The position numbers were made by a program, and so were the translations under genes. Positions 8,304 through 16,261 of a stretch of DNA of 64,000 bases are shown one piece after another. Below the pieces are notes generated by a model that was given only the letters and a program-made list of their open reading frames with translations, was not told the DNA's origin and searched no databases. Position 1 is the first letter of the stretch. Each line of letters starts with the position of its first letter. Source of the stretch: Deltaproteobacteria bacterium (GTDB lineage Bacteria > Desulfobacterota > Binatia > UBA1149 > SPBQ01); contig JAJCZM010000044.1 in assembly GCA_029262375.1 (NCBI GenBank), positions 124,001 through 188,000 on the forward strand, given 5' to 3'.

Positions 8304-9164
8304 GTGAACGACCCACACGAGACTACGCGCATCCTCTACGTGACCGGCAAGGGCGGCGTGGGCAAAAGCACGCTTGCACGAGCCATCGCTCGCGGGGCCG
8401 CTGCGCGCGGACGTCGCCCTCTCCTTCTCACGCTCGGTGACTCCGGAAAACCGACTGCGCATAGCGACGATCTGCCAACGGTCGTGCTCGACGGCCCGCG
8501 CGCCTTAGCTCATCTGCTGGAACGTGCACTGATCCTGCGCATTCTCGGTGAGCGCGTGCTCGCCAGTAGAACGTTCAACGCCGTTGCCGCAGCCGCACCG
8601 GGACTGGCCGACCTCGTCATGCTGGGTTACATCGCCGACCTTTCGGTCGGCCGCACCGCCGATGAACCTTGCGACTTACTGGTGATCGACGGATTTGCTG
8701 CGGGCCATGCGAAGGCGATGCTCACCGCCCCGGTAGCAGCCGCGGATCTGCTTGGGCGCGGCCCGGCGGCCGATCTCATCGAGCGTTGTCGCGATCTCAC
8801 CACCGACGCTGGTCGCTTCCGCGCCCTGGTCGTTGCCACGCCCGAAGAGCTGCCTGTCACGGAGGCGACGGAGCTCTGCAACGCACTGCGAGCGCTCAAC
8901 ATTCCATTGGCCCCTCCGGCGCTGAACGCGATCTACCCCACCCTATTGAGCCCCCCGCAGGCCGAGTTCGTACGTGCGAGCGGCGGCGAAGAAGCGCGCT
9001 GGTACGAGGCCGCCCAGCGCGAACAGCGGCGTTGGGCGGATGAATTTGCGGCGCGCACGGGCATACGTCCGTTGGAGTTTGAGCACGACTTTGCCGACGG
9101 CGATGTCACCGCCGACGACGCCGCCCGGATCCTCGACGCATGGACACTCGGCGCATGGAACTGA
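8304..9164 (+). CDS. ArsA/Get3-like anion-transporting ATPase, first of a pair
   Basis: About 286 residues. It carries a deviant Walker A, VTGKGGVGKST, with the signature lysine two residues before the second glycine, then a short helical domain and ...LLVIDGFAAGHAKAML in the place of the ArsA switch II / DTAPTGH segment. This is a P-loop ATPase of the ArsA/Get3/MinD class. Pairs of such genes exist in actinobacteria (for example Rv3679-Rv3680), where they are thought to form a heteromeric ATPase; arsenite export is not implied, since no metal-site cysteines or arsB are seen. The start is GTG 8304 or TTG 8298, neither with a good ribosome site. The last 25 bp overlap the next gene. Confidence 0.8.
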   Translation: MNDPHETTRILYVTGKGGVGKSTLARAIARGAAARGRRPLLLTLGDSGKPTAHSDDLPTVVLDGPRALAHLLERALILRILGERVLASRTFNAVAAAAPGLADLVMLGYIADLSVGRTADEPCDLLVIDGFAAGHAKAMLTAPVAAADLLGRGPAADLIERCRDLTTDAGRFRALVVATPEELPVTEATELCNALRALNIPLAPPALNAIYPTLLSPPQAEFVRASGGEEARWYEAAQREQRRWADEFAARTGIRPLEFEHDFADGDVTADDAARILDAWTLGAWN

Positions 9165-10270
9165 GCGCGCTACCCGACTGGCTCACGACCGCACGCCTGA
9201 TCGTGTTCGTCGGTGACGGCGGCGTCGGCAAGACGACCTGCGCGGCTGCGGCGGCGGTTGCCGCTGCGCGTGCCGGCAAGCGTGTGTGCGTGCTCACGAT
9301 CGACCCCGCACCGCGATTGGCGCAGGCGCTCGGCCTCAGCGAACTGGCCGACAGGCCGCAGACCATCGACCCCGACTCGATCGCCGTCCCCACCGCCTGC
9401 GGTGGTTCGCTCGATGCGCTGCGCCTGGATACCGAGGCCACGTTCGATCGTCTCGTACGCAGCCTCGCCCCGAGCGATGAGTCCGCCCAGACCATACTCG
9501 ACAATCAGATCTACCGCGCGATCGCCGGACAGCTCGGCGGTTCCGACGCCTACATGGCCTTCCAACGCGTTTACGAGCTCGACCGCGTAGACGCGTATGA
9601 TCTGCTCATCATCGATACACCACCGGCAGCCCATGCCGACGAACTCTTCAGTGCACCGGCGCGCCTGCAATCCCTGATCGACACGGGCGCCGCCAAGGTA
9701 TTGGCCGACCCGGCGATCGCGGCGTTGAAAGCAGGTTCTCGGCTCGCAGCCGGAGCGATCCGTGTGATCGTTGCAGCAGTATCGAGAATCGCCGGCATTG
9801 AGCTGACCGAACGGGTCGCGGAGTTCGCGTACGCGTTCGAGGACATTCTTGCCGGCTTGAGTGAGCGAGCAGACGTCGTCGGCGTCCTCCTGCGCGGTCC
9901 CGGATGCCGATTCGTGCACGTGACCACAGCCCATCGCACCCGCGTACAAGAGGCGGACGATATCGAGGCCGCTCTCGCCACGCATGAGATCCGGCCGTCG
10001 ATGAGGATCGTCAATCGTGTGCTGCCCGCGGGACGACGGTTGCCCGCCCTATCAACGGCCGCTCCGGGCGGGACGGCCAAGGCACTGCGCGATATCCACG
10101 AGCGCCTCGAGCGCTTGCGTGCCCGCCAGCGGGCGACGATTGCCGAACTCACAGAGCGACCAACCCCACTACTGGTACTTCGAGAGGACGCTGCCACCGG
10201 CGATGCCGGCGCACGCGCCATGCTCGTACGTCTTTCCGAGGCGTTGCGCGTCAAGTCCCAGCGCACGTAA
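9140..10270 (+). CDS. ArsA/Get3-like ATPase, second of a pair, lacking the signature lysine
   Basis: 376 residues, starting inside the previous gene (ATG 9140; a second in-frame ATG lies at 9155). The P-loop reads FVGDGGVGKTT: the catalytic lysine of GK[ST] is kept, but the signature lysine that completes the site across the dimer (KGGxGK) is Asp26. Further on, LLIIDTPPAAHADELFSAP matches the family's switch region and the C-terminal half has the long helical insert seen in the Rv3680 type. Tight overlap and complementary P-loops suggest an obligate heterodimer with the upstream protein. Client or transported substrate is unknown; a membrane-protein or polysaccharide-export chaperone role is only inference from the family. 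Confidence 0.8.
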   Translation: MDTRRMELSALPDWLTTARLIVFVGDGGVGKTTCAAAAAVAAARAGKRVCVLTIDPAPRLAQALGLSELADRPQTIDPDSIAVPTACGGSLDALRLDTEATFDRLVRSLAPSDESAQTILDNQIYRAIAGQLGGSDAYMAFQRVYELDRVDAYDLLIIDTPPAAHADELFSAPARLQSLIDTGAAKVLADPAIAALKAGSRLAAGAIRVIVAAVSRIAGIELTERVAEFAYAFEDILAGLSERADVVGVLLRGPGCRFVHVTTAHRTRVQEADDIEAALATHEIRPSMRIVNRVLPAGRRLPALSTAAPGGTAKALRDIHERLERLRARQRATIAELTERPTPLLVLREDAATGDAGARAMLVRLSEALRVKSQRT

Positions 10271-10400
10271 GCATAGCAAGGGCGTATGCTCGGTTTGCCG
10301 ATCGTACACGGCTGAGCGTGCGGGATTTCACGTAGGGTATTGGAGCAAGCGTTTTCCCGTACTTTTTCCCCTTTCGCCCAGGCACGCCCCTTGCTTTGTA

Positions 10401-10676
10401 TTGCGCGCCCCGAGCCGGCCGTTCCCCGACGGCTACGAAACGGAGGCGCTGGGAGAACTGGCGCAGTTGCCGCCCCAGCCCGAGGGCTTCGAAATCGGCG
10501 ATTTCCGGCCGGGCAGCAGCGGCGATCTCGTGAAGACATGGGCCATCAAGCTGCGACGCACCAACGCGCCGCTCGCCTACGGCAGCTACACGATCACGTT
10601 CGACGAGCACGGCTACTCGCCCGGCAACGGATCTCTCGTCAAACACAAGTCCATCGATCCGTACCGGGCGCGCTAG
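10401..10676 (+). CDS. Small hypothetical protein
   Basis: A frame ending at 10676 reads as a plausible protein of about 91 residues (DGYETEALGELAQLPPQP, FEIGDFRPGSSGDLVKTW, then a beta-like stretch AYGSYTITFDEHGYSPGNG). No family is recognised. There is no ATG between the upstream gene and this region; the best start is the TTG at 10401, without a clear ribosome site, so the N-terminus may be wrong or the gene a remnant. Support: its stop falls in an inverted repeat shared with the convergent phasin-like gene, and the residue composition is protein-like, unlike the opposite strand. Function unknown. Confidence 0.4.
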   Translation: MRAPSRPFPDGYETEALGELAQLPPQPEGFEIGDFRPGSSGDLVKTWAIKLRRTNAPLAYGSYTITFDEHGYSPGNGSLVKHKSIDPYRAR

Positions 10677-10691
10677 TCGGCGGGCTAGCGC
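10670..10691. terminator. Inverted repeat joining two convergent stop codons
   Basis: GCGCTAG (10670-10676) and CTAGCGC (10685-10691) form a 7-bp stem with an 8-base loop. Each arm contains the TAG stop of one of the two convergent genes. No U tract follows on either strand, so termination efficiency is uncertain. Confidence 0.5.
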
Positions 10692-11164
10692 CGCGCTGAT
10701 TTGGTTTTGGATTTGCCGGCCTTGGGCTTGGCCGCAGCCACCTTCTTCGCACGTGCGGCGGCGCGCTCGGACGCAGCGGCCTGCTTTGCTGCGGCTCGTT
10801 TGAGCCCCTTCACATCCAACTGAAGTCGCTCGATGCGTCGGGCGAGCACTTCAACCCGCTTGCCGAGCGCCTCGACCGTGCCTTCGACAGCCTCATGCTC
10901 CGTGCGGGTGAGAATGTTCGTATAACCGAGCAGCGAATCGATGCTCTTCTCGATGGTCCCGGCCGTCTTGGCCGCGGTAAACAAGATTCCCCCGAGGATG
11001 TCGGACACACGATCCGAGCCTGTCCGCAGCCCTGCCTCACGCAATAGTTCGTTGAAGCGCTGGTCGAGTGGAACCGGCTGCTGCGCCGGCGTCGCCGCGC
11101 TGCCGGCGTGCGTCGCACTCGTCGTAGTTTGGGTTGTTTGGGTGAGTTGAGATGACGTGCTCAT
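10685..11164 (-). CDS. Phasin-like coiled-coil protein with basic C-terminal tail
   Basis: 159 residues. Residues 1-32 are Thr/Gln/Ala-rich and probably disordered. Residues 33-125 are amphipathic helix and coiled coil (AKTAGTIEKSIDSLLGY, then ALGKRVEVLARRIERLQLDV). Residues 122-159 are a Lys/Ala tail ending KAGKSKTKSARR. This plan matches PhaF/PhaI-type phasins, whose helices coat polyhydroxyalkanoate granules and whose basic tail binds DNA. No pha synthesis genes are in the window, so the granule role is inferred. ATG start; a good sigma70-type promoter lies 46-74 bp upstream. Convergent with a small hypothetical gene. Confidence 0.65.
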   Translation of the reverse strand: MSTSSQLTQTTQTTTSATHAGSAATPAQQPVPLDQRFNELLREAGLRTGSDRVSDILGGILFTAAKTAGTIEKSIDSLLGYTNILTRTEHEAVEGTVEALGKRVEVLARRIERLQLDVKGLKRAAAKQAAASERAAARAKKVAAAKPKAGKSKTKSARR

Positions 11165-11209
11165 GTTCTGGATCCGTTGCTCCCGGGCTGTCTGAAATCA
11201 AGGACGCCG

Positions 11210-11238
11210 AGTATAGAAGTACCCCCCAAAAGCGGCAA
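11210..11238 (-). promoter_or_regulatory. Sigma70-type promoter of the phasin-like gene
   Basis: On the minus strand, -35 TTGCCG (11233-11238), a 17-base spacer and -10 TATACT (11210-11215). Transcription would start near 11203, giving a leader of about 40 nt to the ATG at 11164. Confidence 0.6.
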
Positions 11239-11386
11239 CGAAAGTACGCCCGGCACAGCCCTCGTGCGGACCCTCGCAGCCAGGCGGCCCGTTTGCCCGT
11301 TCCCCTCGGCCTTGTTAGTAGTGGCCGCTCCGAGCCCACCGGGCACAGTTCGAGCAGAGTCGAAAAACATGAGATCGACGGGATCT

Positions 11387-11845
11387 ATGAAGAAGAGCAT
11401 TTTCTCCGTATTCGCCGCAGCGCTGCTGGCCACTTTCACGTTTTACAGCCCAGCGAGCGCCGAGCAGATCACATATTTCCGCACCGACACTCCGCAGTTC
11501 AAAGCCAGCGCCAAGTTCGGCAAGCAGATGTTCGACGCCTACCAGTGCGCCCTCTGCCACGCCACGCGCGAAGGTCAGCCACTCACCGACGACATCGTCG
11601 CACCGAACCTGATCCTTTCGAAAGAACGGCTGCGCCCTGAGTGGATCCTCGATTGGATGATCGACCCGCAAGCGCTGCAGCCCGGCACCAAGATGCCGAA
11701 CTTCTTCAGTTTCAACGAGGATGACGACTACAATCTGATTCTCGGCGATGCTGACGCGCACATGCAGTATCGGATCATCGTCGCCATTCGCGACTATCTC
11801 ATGATTCTCGGCACCGATGCTGAGAACGAGTTAACCGCCCAGTAG
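11387..11845 (+). CDS. Small periplasmic c-type cytochrome
   Basis: About 152 residues with a clear Sec signal peptide (MKKSIF..., hydrophobic AAALLATF, cleavage near PASA-E). One haem-binding CXXCH is present as CALCH (Cys54, Cys57, His58), and a likely axial methionine in PGTKMPNFF (Met103). Single-haem cytochrome c fold; an electron carrier outside the membrane. ATG 11387 is preceded by GGGA; an in-frame ATG at 11369 would add MRSTGS before the signal. It is monocistronic, divergent from the phasin-like gene and convergent with the next gene. The redox partner cannot be read from context. Confidence 0.8.
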   Translation: MKKSIFSVFAAALLATFTFYSPASAEQITYFRTDTPQFKASAKFGKQMFDAYQCALCHATREGQPLTDDIVAPNLILSKERLRPEWILDWMIDPQALQPGTKMPNFFSFNEDDDYNLILGDADAHMQYRIIVAIRDYLMILGTDAENELTAQ

Positions 11846-11909
11846 ATCCGTCAAACTGTCCGGTCGTTGCCGACGATCGCACCGCCCATCCAACGCAATG
11901 TGAAGCCGG

Positions 11910-12515
11910 CTAGGCATTCGTGCGTGCTTTGATCGCACGTGTGAGCCAGTCGATCCGGTCGTTGCCCCAGAAGAGCTCGCCGGCGTATACGAACGTCGGC
12001 ACGCCGAAAACCTTTTCTCCTGACTCCGGATCGTTCGGGGTCCCCCCGACCTCGTCAGGGGTGCGCAGGGCCGCAGCGGCGAGCATCCCGTCGCCGTCCA
12101 GACCAAGCTCCGTAGCGATCCGACGCAACGTCGTCTCGTCTTCGAGATCTTCACCGAGGCCGAACCGTGCCATCGATGCCAGTCGCGCAAACCCCGGTCC
12201 GACGCCGTGCGCATTCGCGTACCAGAATGCGGCGTCGACGAAGGCCCAATCCACGTCGACACGAGGCGGCAGCGCGAACGGCAGCTCGTATTCCTTCGCG
12301 AAGCGCGACACGTCGACGAGGGTATAGCCAAGTCGCTTGTTGTTGACGCCCGGCCCCATCGGATGGTTCTCGAGATCTTTTGGATAGCCGTGGAGCCAGC
12401 GCAGGGTTACGGGCAATCCCACCAACGCCGCCTCAATACGATGACACGCCAGCCAGGCGTACGGACTGCGTAGGCTGAAGTAAAAGTCGATAATGCTTGG
12501 ATCCGGCACCGTCAT
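11910..12515 (-). CDS. DsbA-fold isomerase/oxidoreductase of the HCCA isomerase (GST kappa) family
   Basis: 201 residues. It opens with IDFYFSLRSPYAWLA, the strand and SPY motif of the 2-hydroxychromene-2-carboxylate isomerase / GST-kappa branch of the DSBA thioredoxin fold, where Ser replaces the first Cys of CXXC. A helical insert follows, and the C-terminal thioredoxin half contains the cis-proline loop GVPTFVYAGELFWGNDRIDWL. Such enzymes use glutathione, and gshB is present in the window. The true substrate is unknown; no aromatic catabolism genes are adjacent. ATG start with a weak ribosome site. Confidence 0.8.
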   Translation of the reverse strand: MTVPDPSIIDFYFSLRSPYAWLACHRIEAALVGLPVTLRWLHGYPKDLENHPMGPGVNNKRLGYTLVDVSRFAKEYELPFALPPRVDVDWAFVDAAFWYANAHGVGPGFARLASMARFGLGEDLEDETTLRRIATELGLDGDGMLAAAALRTPDEVGGTPNDPESGEKVFGVPTFVYAGELFWGNDRIDWLTRAIKARTNA

Positions 12516-12606
12516 AGTATGCTTTGGGTTGCCTGCGCGGTCACACTCTCGGCCGCGATAATTGCCGTAGGACTAATTTCGACCTGCCGGTCGCTGACTC
12601 GCGCGA

Positions 12607-13188
12607 TTATTCGCGGATGACGACCACCACCTCACAGTTGGTCTTGCTCAACCGGCGATAGGAGTGAGGCATCCGAGCCTTGAAGTAAGCCGAATCGCCG
12701 ACTTTGAGCTCATGCGTAATTCCGTCGTGAACCAGTTCGAGGGCGCCCTTCATCACGTAGAGGAACTCTACGCCATCGTGCTGATGCTCGGGTAATCCGG
12801 CGGCGGCGACGCCGCCCTCGAAGACCGCGAGATAGGCGTCGAGCAGTTTGTCCTTGGCCGGATAGTCCAAGCACTCGAAGCGCACCGTATCAGCCGGCTC
12901 GCTTGCCTCCAGCGGTAGCCGGATTCGTGCGTCACGATGCACCACTTCGCACGCCGATCTGTCGCCGGCGAAAAAGTGCTCCAGCCCCACGCCGAACACC
13001 AACGCGATGCGTGTCAGCGTCGGGATGGTCGGAACCATTTTCCCCGTCTCCAGCTTCGAAAGGAGCGCGGCCGAGAGACCGGTGTGTGCTGCGAGCCCTG
13101 CCAAGCTCAAGGATTTGCGGATACGGAGCTGCCGCAGCTTCCTGCCGATGCGGTGTCGGCTGATCTCACCCTCGAGAACATCGTTCAT
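12607..13188 (-). CDS. XRE-family transcription regulator with C-terminal cupin
   Basis: 193 residues. Residues 14-68 form a Cro/C1 helix-turn-helix (RIGRKLRQLRIRKSLSLAGLA..., SKLETGKMVPTIPTL). Residues 110-190 form a cupin with EHQHDGVEFLYVMKGALEL and the second motif GDSAYFKARMPHSYRR, probably binding a small ligand or metal. This is the architecture of PuuR/SutR-type regulators of catabolism. Strong ribosome site GAGAGGAA before the ATG. It is divergent from the SRPBCC-epimerase gene, with an AT-rich shared promoter region that holds an imperfect inverted repeat, its likely operator. Confidence 0.88.
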   Translation of the reverse strand: MNDVLEGEISRHRIGRKLRQLRIRKSLSLAGLAAHTGLSAALLSKLETGKMVPTIPTLTRIALVFGVGLEHFFAGDRSACEVVHRDARIRLPLEASEPADTVRFECLDYPAKDKLLDAYLAVFEGGVAAAGLPEHQHDGVEFLYVMKGALELVHDGITHELKVGDSAYFKARMPHSYRRLSKTNCEVVVVIRE

Positions 13189-13260
13189 GGTTTCCTCTCA
13201 AGAAATATCCTGGTCGTCGCGTTGACCGAGCGTAGAGGTCTCGGCGACACAGGGTGTATT

Positions 13261-13292
13261 AACTAGAAAGATATATTATTTTCTTACAAGTT
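13261..13292. promoter_or_regulatory. AT-rich divergent promoter region with imperfect inverted repeat
   Basis: AACTAGAAAG (13261-13270) and CTTACAAGTT (13283-13292) are an 8/10 inverted repeat separated by 12 A/T bases that contain TATATT. The block stands out from GC-rich surroundings and lies between the divergent XRE-cupin gene and the epimerase fusion. It could be the -10 region and an XRE operator at once. Confidence 0.45.
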
Positions 13293-13314
13293 AAAGCGCT
13301 CGAGAGAATTAAAC

Positions 13315-14733
13315 ATGACTATCCGACAGTTCGAGAAGAAGACGCGAATCAACGCCCCGCGGGAACGGCTGGCGCACTGGCACGACAGCCGCGGAGCCTT
13401 CGCCCGCTTGTCCCCACCGTGGACGACCGCGGAGATGGTCGGGCCGCAACGGGAGGTCGTGGAAGGCATGAGAGCGGAAATCCGCATGCGAACCCCGCTC
13501 GGTTCCAGACGCTGGATCGCACAACACGAACACGTGGTGCAAGGACACGAGTTCACCGATGTCCAAATAGAAGGTCCGTTCGCCGGCTGGCGCCACACGC
13601 ACCGCTTCAGCGCATGCGACGACAACACATCGGAGCTCACAGACCAGGTCGAGTACGCGCTACCACTTGGAAAGCTCGGTGAGCTGGTGGCAGGACGATT
13701 CGTGGGCAACGAGATCGATCGCATGTTCACCTATCGACACGAAACGACCGCCAACGATCTCGACGTACACGCACGCTACCATGGCCCACCACTGCGCATA
13801 GCCATCACCGGCAGTACCGGGATGGTCGGTGCGGCACTCACCGCCTTCCTTACTACGGGTGGGCATGAGGTCATCGAGATCTGCCGCCGCGACCCGGGGC
13901 ACGGCAACACTTGGATCCCATGGTCGAGCGACGACGACCTCCCGAGCGATGAGCGACTCGAGGGCCTCGACGCGGTCGTCCATCTTGCGGGCGAGAGTAT
14001 CGCCGCAGGACGGTGGACCGCCGCCAGAAAGAAGGCCATTCACGACAGTCGTGCCGATGGGACGCAACGACTCGTCGCCGGCCTGGTCAAACTGGCAAAA
14101 CCCCCTCGCACATTGATCAGCGCTTCGGCGATCGGCCTGTACGGAGATCGCGGCGATGCCTGTTTGTCGGAAAACAGCGACGGCGGCGAGGGCTTCTTGG
14201 CGGACGTCTGTCGTGCCTGGGAAACGGCAACCGATCCTGCTTCTGCGGCGGGCACTCGCGTCGTGAACCTGCGCATCGGCGTCGTACTATCTGCCTCCGG
14301 AGGCGCACTTCGCCAGTCGCTTCCGGTATTTCGAGCCGGCCTCGGCGGCAGAATCGGTCACGGCAGACAGTGGATGAGCTGGATATCGCTCGACGATCTG
14401 CTCGCAATCGTCCTGCACTGCATACGAACCGAAGCGCTGGTGGGTCCCGTCAACGCGGTAGCCCCGAATACATGCACCAATGCGGAGTTCACGAAATCCG
14501 TAGCAGGTACGCTCGGGCGCCCGGCTTTCTTGCCACTCCCCGCGACCGCGGCTCGCCTGGTCATGGGAGAGCTCGCAGACGCATTGTTGCTGGCGAGTAC
14601 CCGCGTCGTGCCGACGCGATTGGAAGAGAGCAATTTTGTCTTTCATTCCCCTTCCGTACACGACGCGATCGCGAATACACTGGGCTATGGTCGCAAACGT
14701 GAAGAACGCGACCTGAGCGCGCGCACCGACTGA
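13315..14733 (+). CDS. SRPBCC domain fused to TIGR01777 NAD(P)-dependent epimerase
   Basis: 472 residues. Residues 1-150 are a START-like SRPBCC ligand-binding domain (TRINAPRERL..WH near the start, GPFAGWRHTHRF). Residues 160-460 are a short-chain dehydrogenase/epimerase of the SulA/YfcH (TIGR01777) type: RIAITGSTGMVG (NAD(P) loop), VVHLAGESI, SASAIGLYGDRG, and a DUF1731-like C-terminus (LPLPATAARLVMGELAD). The fusion is known from other bacteria, but the substrate is not established. The ATG has GAGAG nearby. Probably the first gene of an operon with the PlsC-like acyltransferase (18 bp gap) and a membrane protein, which hints at a lipid role. Confidence 0.85.
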   Translation: MTIRQFEKKTRINAPRERLAHWHDSRGAFARLSPPWTTAEMVGPQREVVEGMRAEIRMRTPLGSRRWIAQHEHVVQGHEFTDVQIEGPFAGWRHTHRFSACDDNTSELTDQVEYALPLGKLGELVAGRFVGNEIDRMFTYRHETTANDLDVHARYHGPPLRIAITGSTGMVGAALTAFLTTGGHEVIEICRRDPGHGNTWIPWSSDDDLPSDERLEGLDAVVHLAGESIAAGRWTAARKKAIHDSRADGTQRLVAGLVKLAKPPRTLISASAIGLYGDRGDACLSENSDGGEGFLADVCRAWETATDPASAAGTRVVNLRIGVVLSASGGALRQSLPVFRAGLGGRIGHGRQWMSWISLDDLLAIVLHCIRTEALVGPVNAVAPNTCTNAEFTKSVAGTLGRPAFLPLPATAARLVMGELADALLLASTRVVPTRLEESNFVFHSPSVHDAIANTLGYGRKREERDLSARTD

Positions 14734-14751
14734 GTCGACGGAGACCGTGTC

Positions 14752-15738
14752 ATGTGGCTACGACGTGCAATAACCATCCCGGGATTCGTCTTCGCATGGT
14801 GCGTCCTCACCGTGACGCTACCGTTGAGCCTACCGATTGCGGTCATCGTCGATCTCGCACGGAGCACGCGCTTTGCCCTGACGCGATTTCTCCTCTTCAC
14901 CATCACCTACCTGACCTGCGAACTGTTGGGTCTCGCGGTAGCCATGATGCTGTTCGTCGCACGTGCAGGTCCTTTGCGCGAAGCGGATCGCTACGCGCGG
15001 GCGAACTATCGACTGCAGTGGGCTTGGGCGTCCGCGCTGCGCACGGCGGCGTTCCGTATCTTCTCGATCACGGTCGATGCGAAACTCGATGAGGTGCCAC
15101 GCGACAAGCCTATTCTGTTGCTCATGAGACACGCGAGCTTGGCCGACACGATTCTTGCCGCTTGTTATCTCTCGAAACCTTACGCGTTGCGCCTGCGCTA
15201 CGTACTAAAACGCGAGCTTCTTTGGGACCCGTGTCTCGACGTGGTCGGTCATCGGATTCCAAACCACTTTGTCGACCGCGATGCCGACGATTCGGCGTCT
15301 GAGCTCGATCGCGTCGCCCACTTGGGCGACGGTGCCGGACCAGGCCAAGGCGTTCTCATCTATCCGGAGGGAACCCGATTCTCCGAGTCTCGACGCGCGC
15401 GCATCATCGCGTCGGCGCAATCGGCCGGCAATGCATCACTCGAGCGTCGCGCACGCAGCTACCGATCGGTGCTTCCGCCGCGACCTGCAGGAACACTGGC
15501 GCTGATCCAGCATATGCCTGATGCACAGATCTGGGTCGGCAATCACTACGGATTTGAAGTCGCTCAGACCGCACGAGATCTTGTGAGCGGCGCACTGATC
15601 GGGGCCCACGTCGCGTTGGAGTTCCGCAGTGTCGGGCGCCCGCCCGAACCATCAGACCAATCGACACAACGCGAATGGCTCGACGCGCTTTGGCACGACG
15701 TCGATCGCTTCGTAACGGAGAATACCAAACATGCTTGA
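14752..15738 (+). CDS. PlsC-like lysophospholipid acyltransferase
   Basis: 328 residues. Two or three N-terminal hydrophobic segments (residues 8-35 and 48-70) anchor it to the inner membrane. The acyltransferase motif I H-x4-D appears as RHASLAD (His127, Asp132) and motif III as IYPEGTRFS. This is the glycerolipid acyltransferase fold, which acylates lysophosphatidic acid or another lysolipid. The family usually has N in NHxxxxD; here Arg precedes the His, so the substrate may differ. It sits 18 bp after the epimerase fusion and overlaps the next gene by 8 bp. Confidence 0.8.
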   Translation: MWLRRAITIPGFVFAWCVLTVTLPLSLPIAVIVDLARSTRFALTRFLLFTITYLTCELLGLAVAMMLFVARAGPLREADRYARANYRLQWAWASALRTAAFRIFSITVDAKLDEVPRDKPILLLMRHASLADTILAACYLSKPYALRLRYVLKRELLWDPCLDVVGHRIPNHFVDRDADDSASELDRVAHLGDGAGPGQGVLIYPEGTRFSESRRARIIASAQSAGNASLERRARSYRSVLPPRPAGTLALIQHMPDAQIWVGNHYGFEVAQTARDLVSGALIGAHVALEFRSVGRPPEPSDQSTQREWLDALWHDVDRFVTENTKHA

Positions 15739-16261
15739 GTTCGCTGCACCCGAAGCCCGACGACTGGCCACTCTCATCGCTATCGGAGGCCCACTCGTAC
15801 TACTGAGCTACACGCTGGTCTTCGCATCGAGCCCGGAGATGCGCACCGCGCTGTGGGGCGGCGTCCCCGAATCGATGCGTACGATCTACACCGTAAGCAT
15901 GTTCGGTGCGGCCGCCGGCTTCTTCGCATTCACGTACGCGTTCTTGTTCGCGCCCGTCGGCAACGCTGCGAATTCGAAGTTGCTCGTCTGGGCATACGCG
16001 CTCGTTCTGTTCCCGTCCGCGGCCTGGCTACCGCTCACCCTCGTCTACCTACGCAGCCCATCAGATATCATGTGGTGGATCGTGCGCGCGGATCTGTTCA
16101 CCGTCGCGGCCGGATCGCTCATGATCGTAGCTCAAGCCGTTTCGATACTACGCGCATCGCCGGACTTCACGACCGTGCTTGCCGTCGTGGGAGCAGTGCT
16201 GTTCGCTTGGCAAACGGCCGGACTCGATGCGCTCGCGTGGCCTGCGTCGTTCGGCCGCTAG
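15731..16261 (+). CDS. Uncharacterised multi-pass membrane protein
   Basis: 176 residues with about five predicted membrane helices (around residues 13-32, 53-73, 85-104, 117-138 and 148-168). No family is recognised. The ATG overlaps the stop of the acyltransferase gene (ATGCTTGA), so it is translationally coupled and probably works with it at the membrane. Its TAG stop shares the four bases CTAG (16258-16261) with the stop of the convergent gene. Confidence 0.65.
   Translation: MLEFAAPEARRLATLIAIGGPLVLLSYTLVFASSPEMRTALWGGVPESMRTIYTVSMFGAAAGFFAFTYAFLFAPVGNAANSKLLVWAYALVLFPSAAWLPLTLVYLRSPSDIMWWIVRADLFTVAAGSLMIVAQAVSILRASPDFTTVLAVVGAVLFAWQTAGLDALAWPASFGR

Noticed and set aside
10251..10646. 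Minus-strand frame opposite the small hypothetical gene
   Set aside because: It overlaps the end of the second ATPase gene and looks like a shadow; the plus-strand frame is more protein-like.
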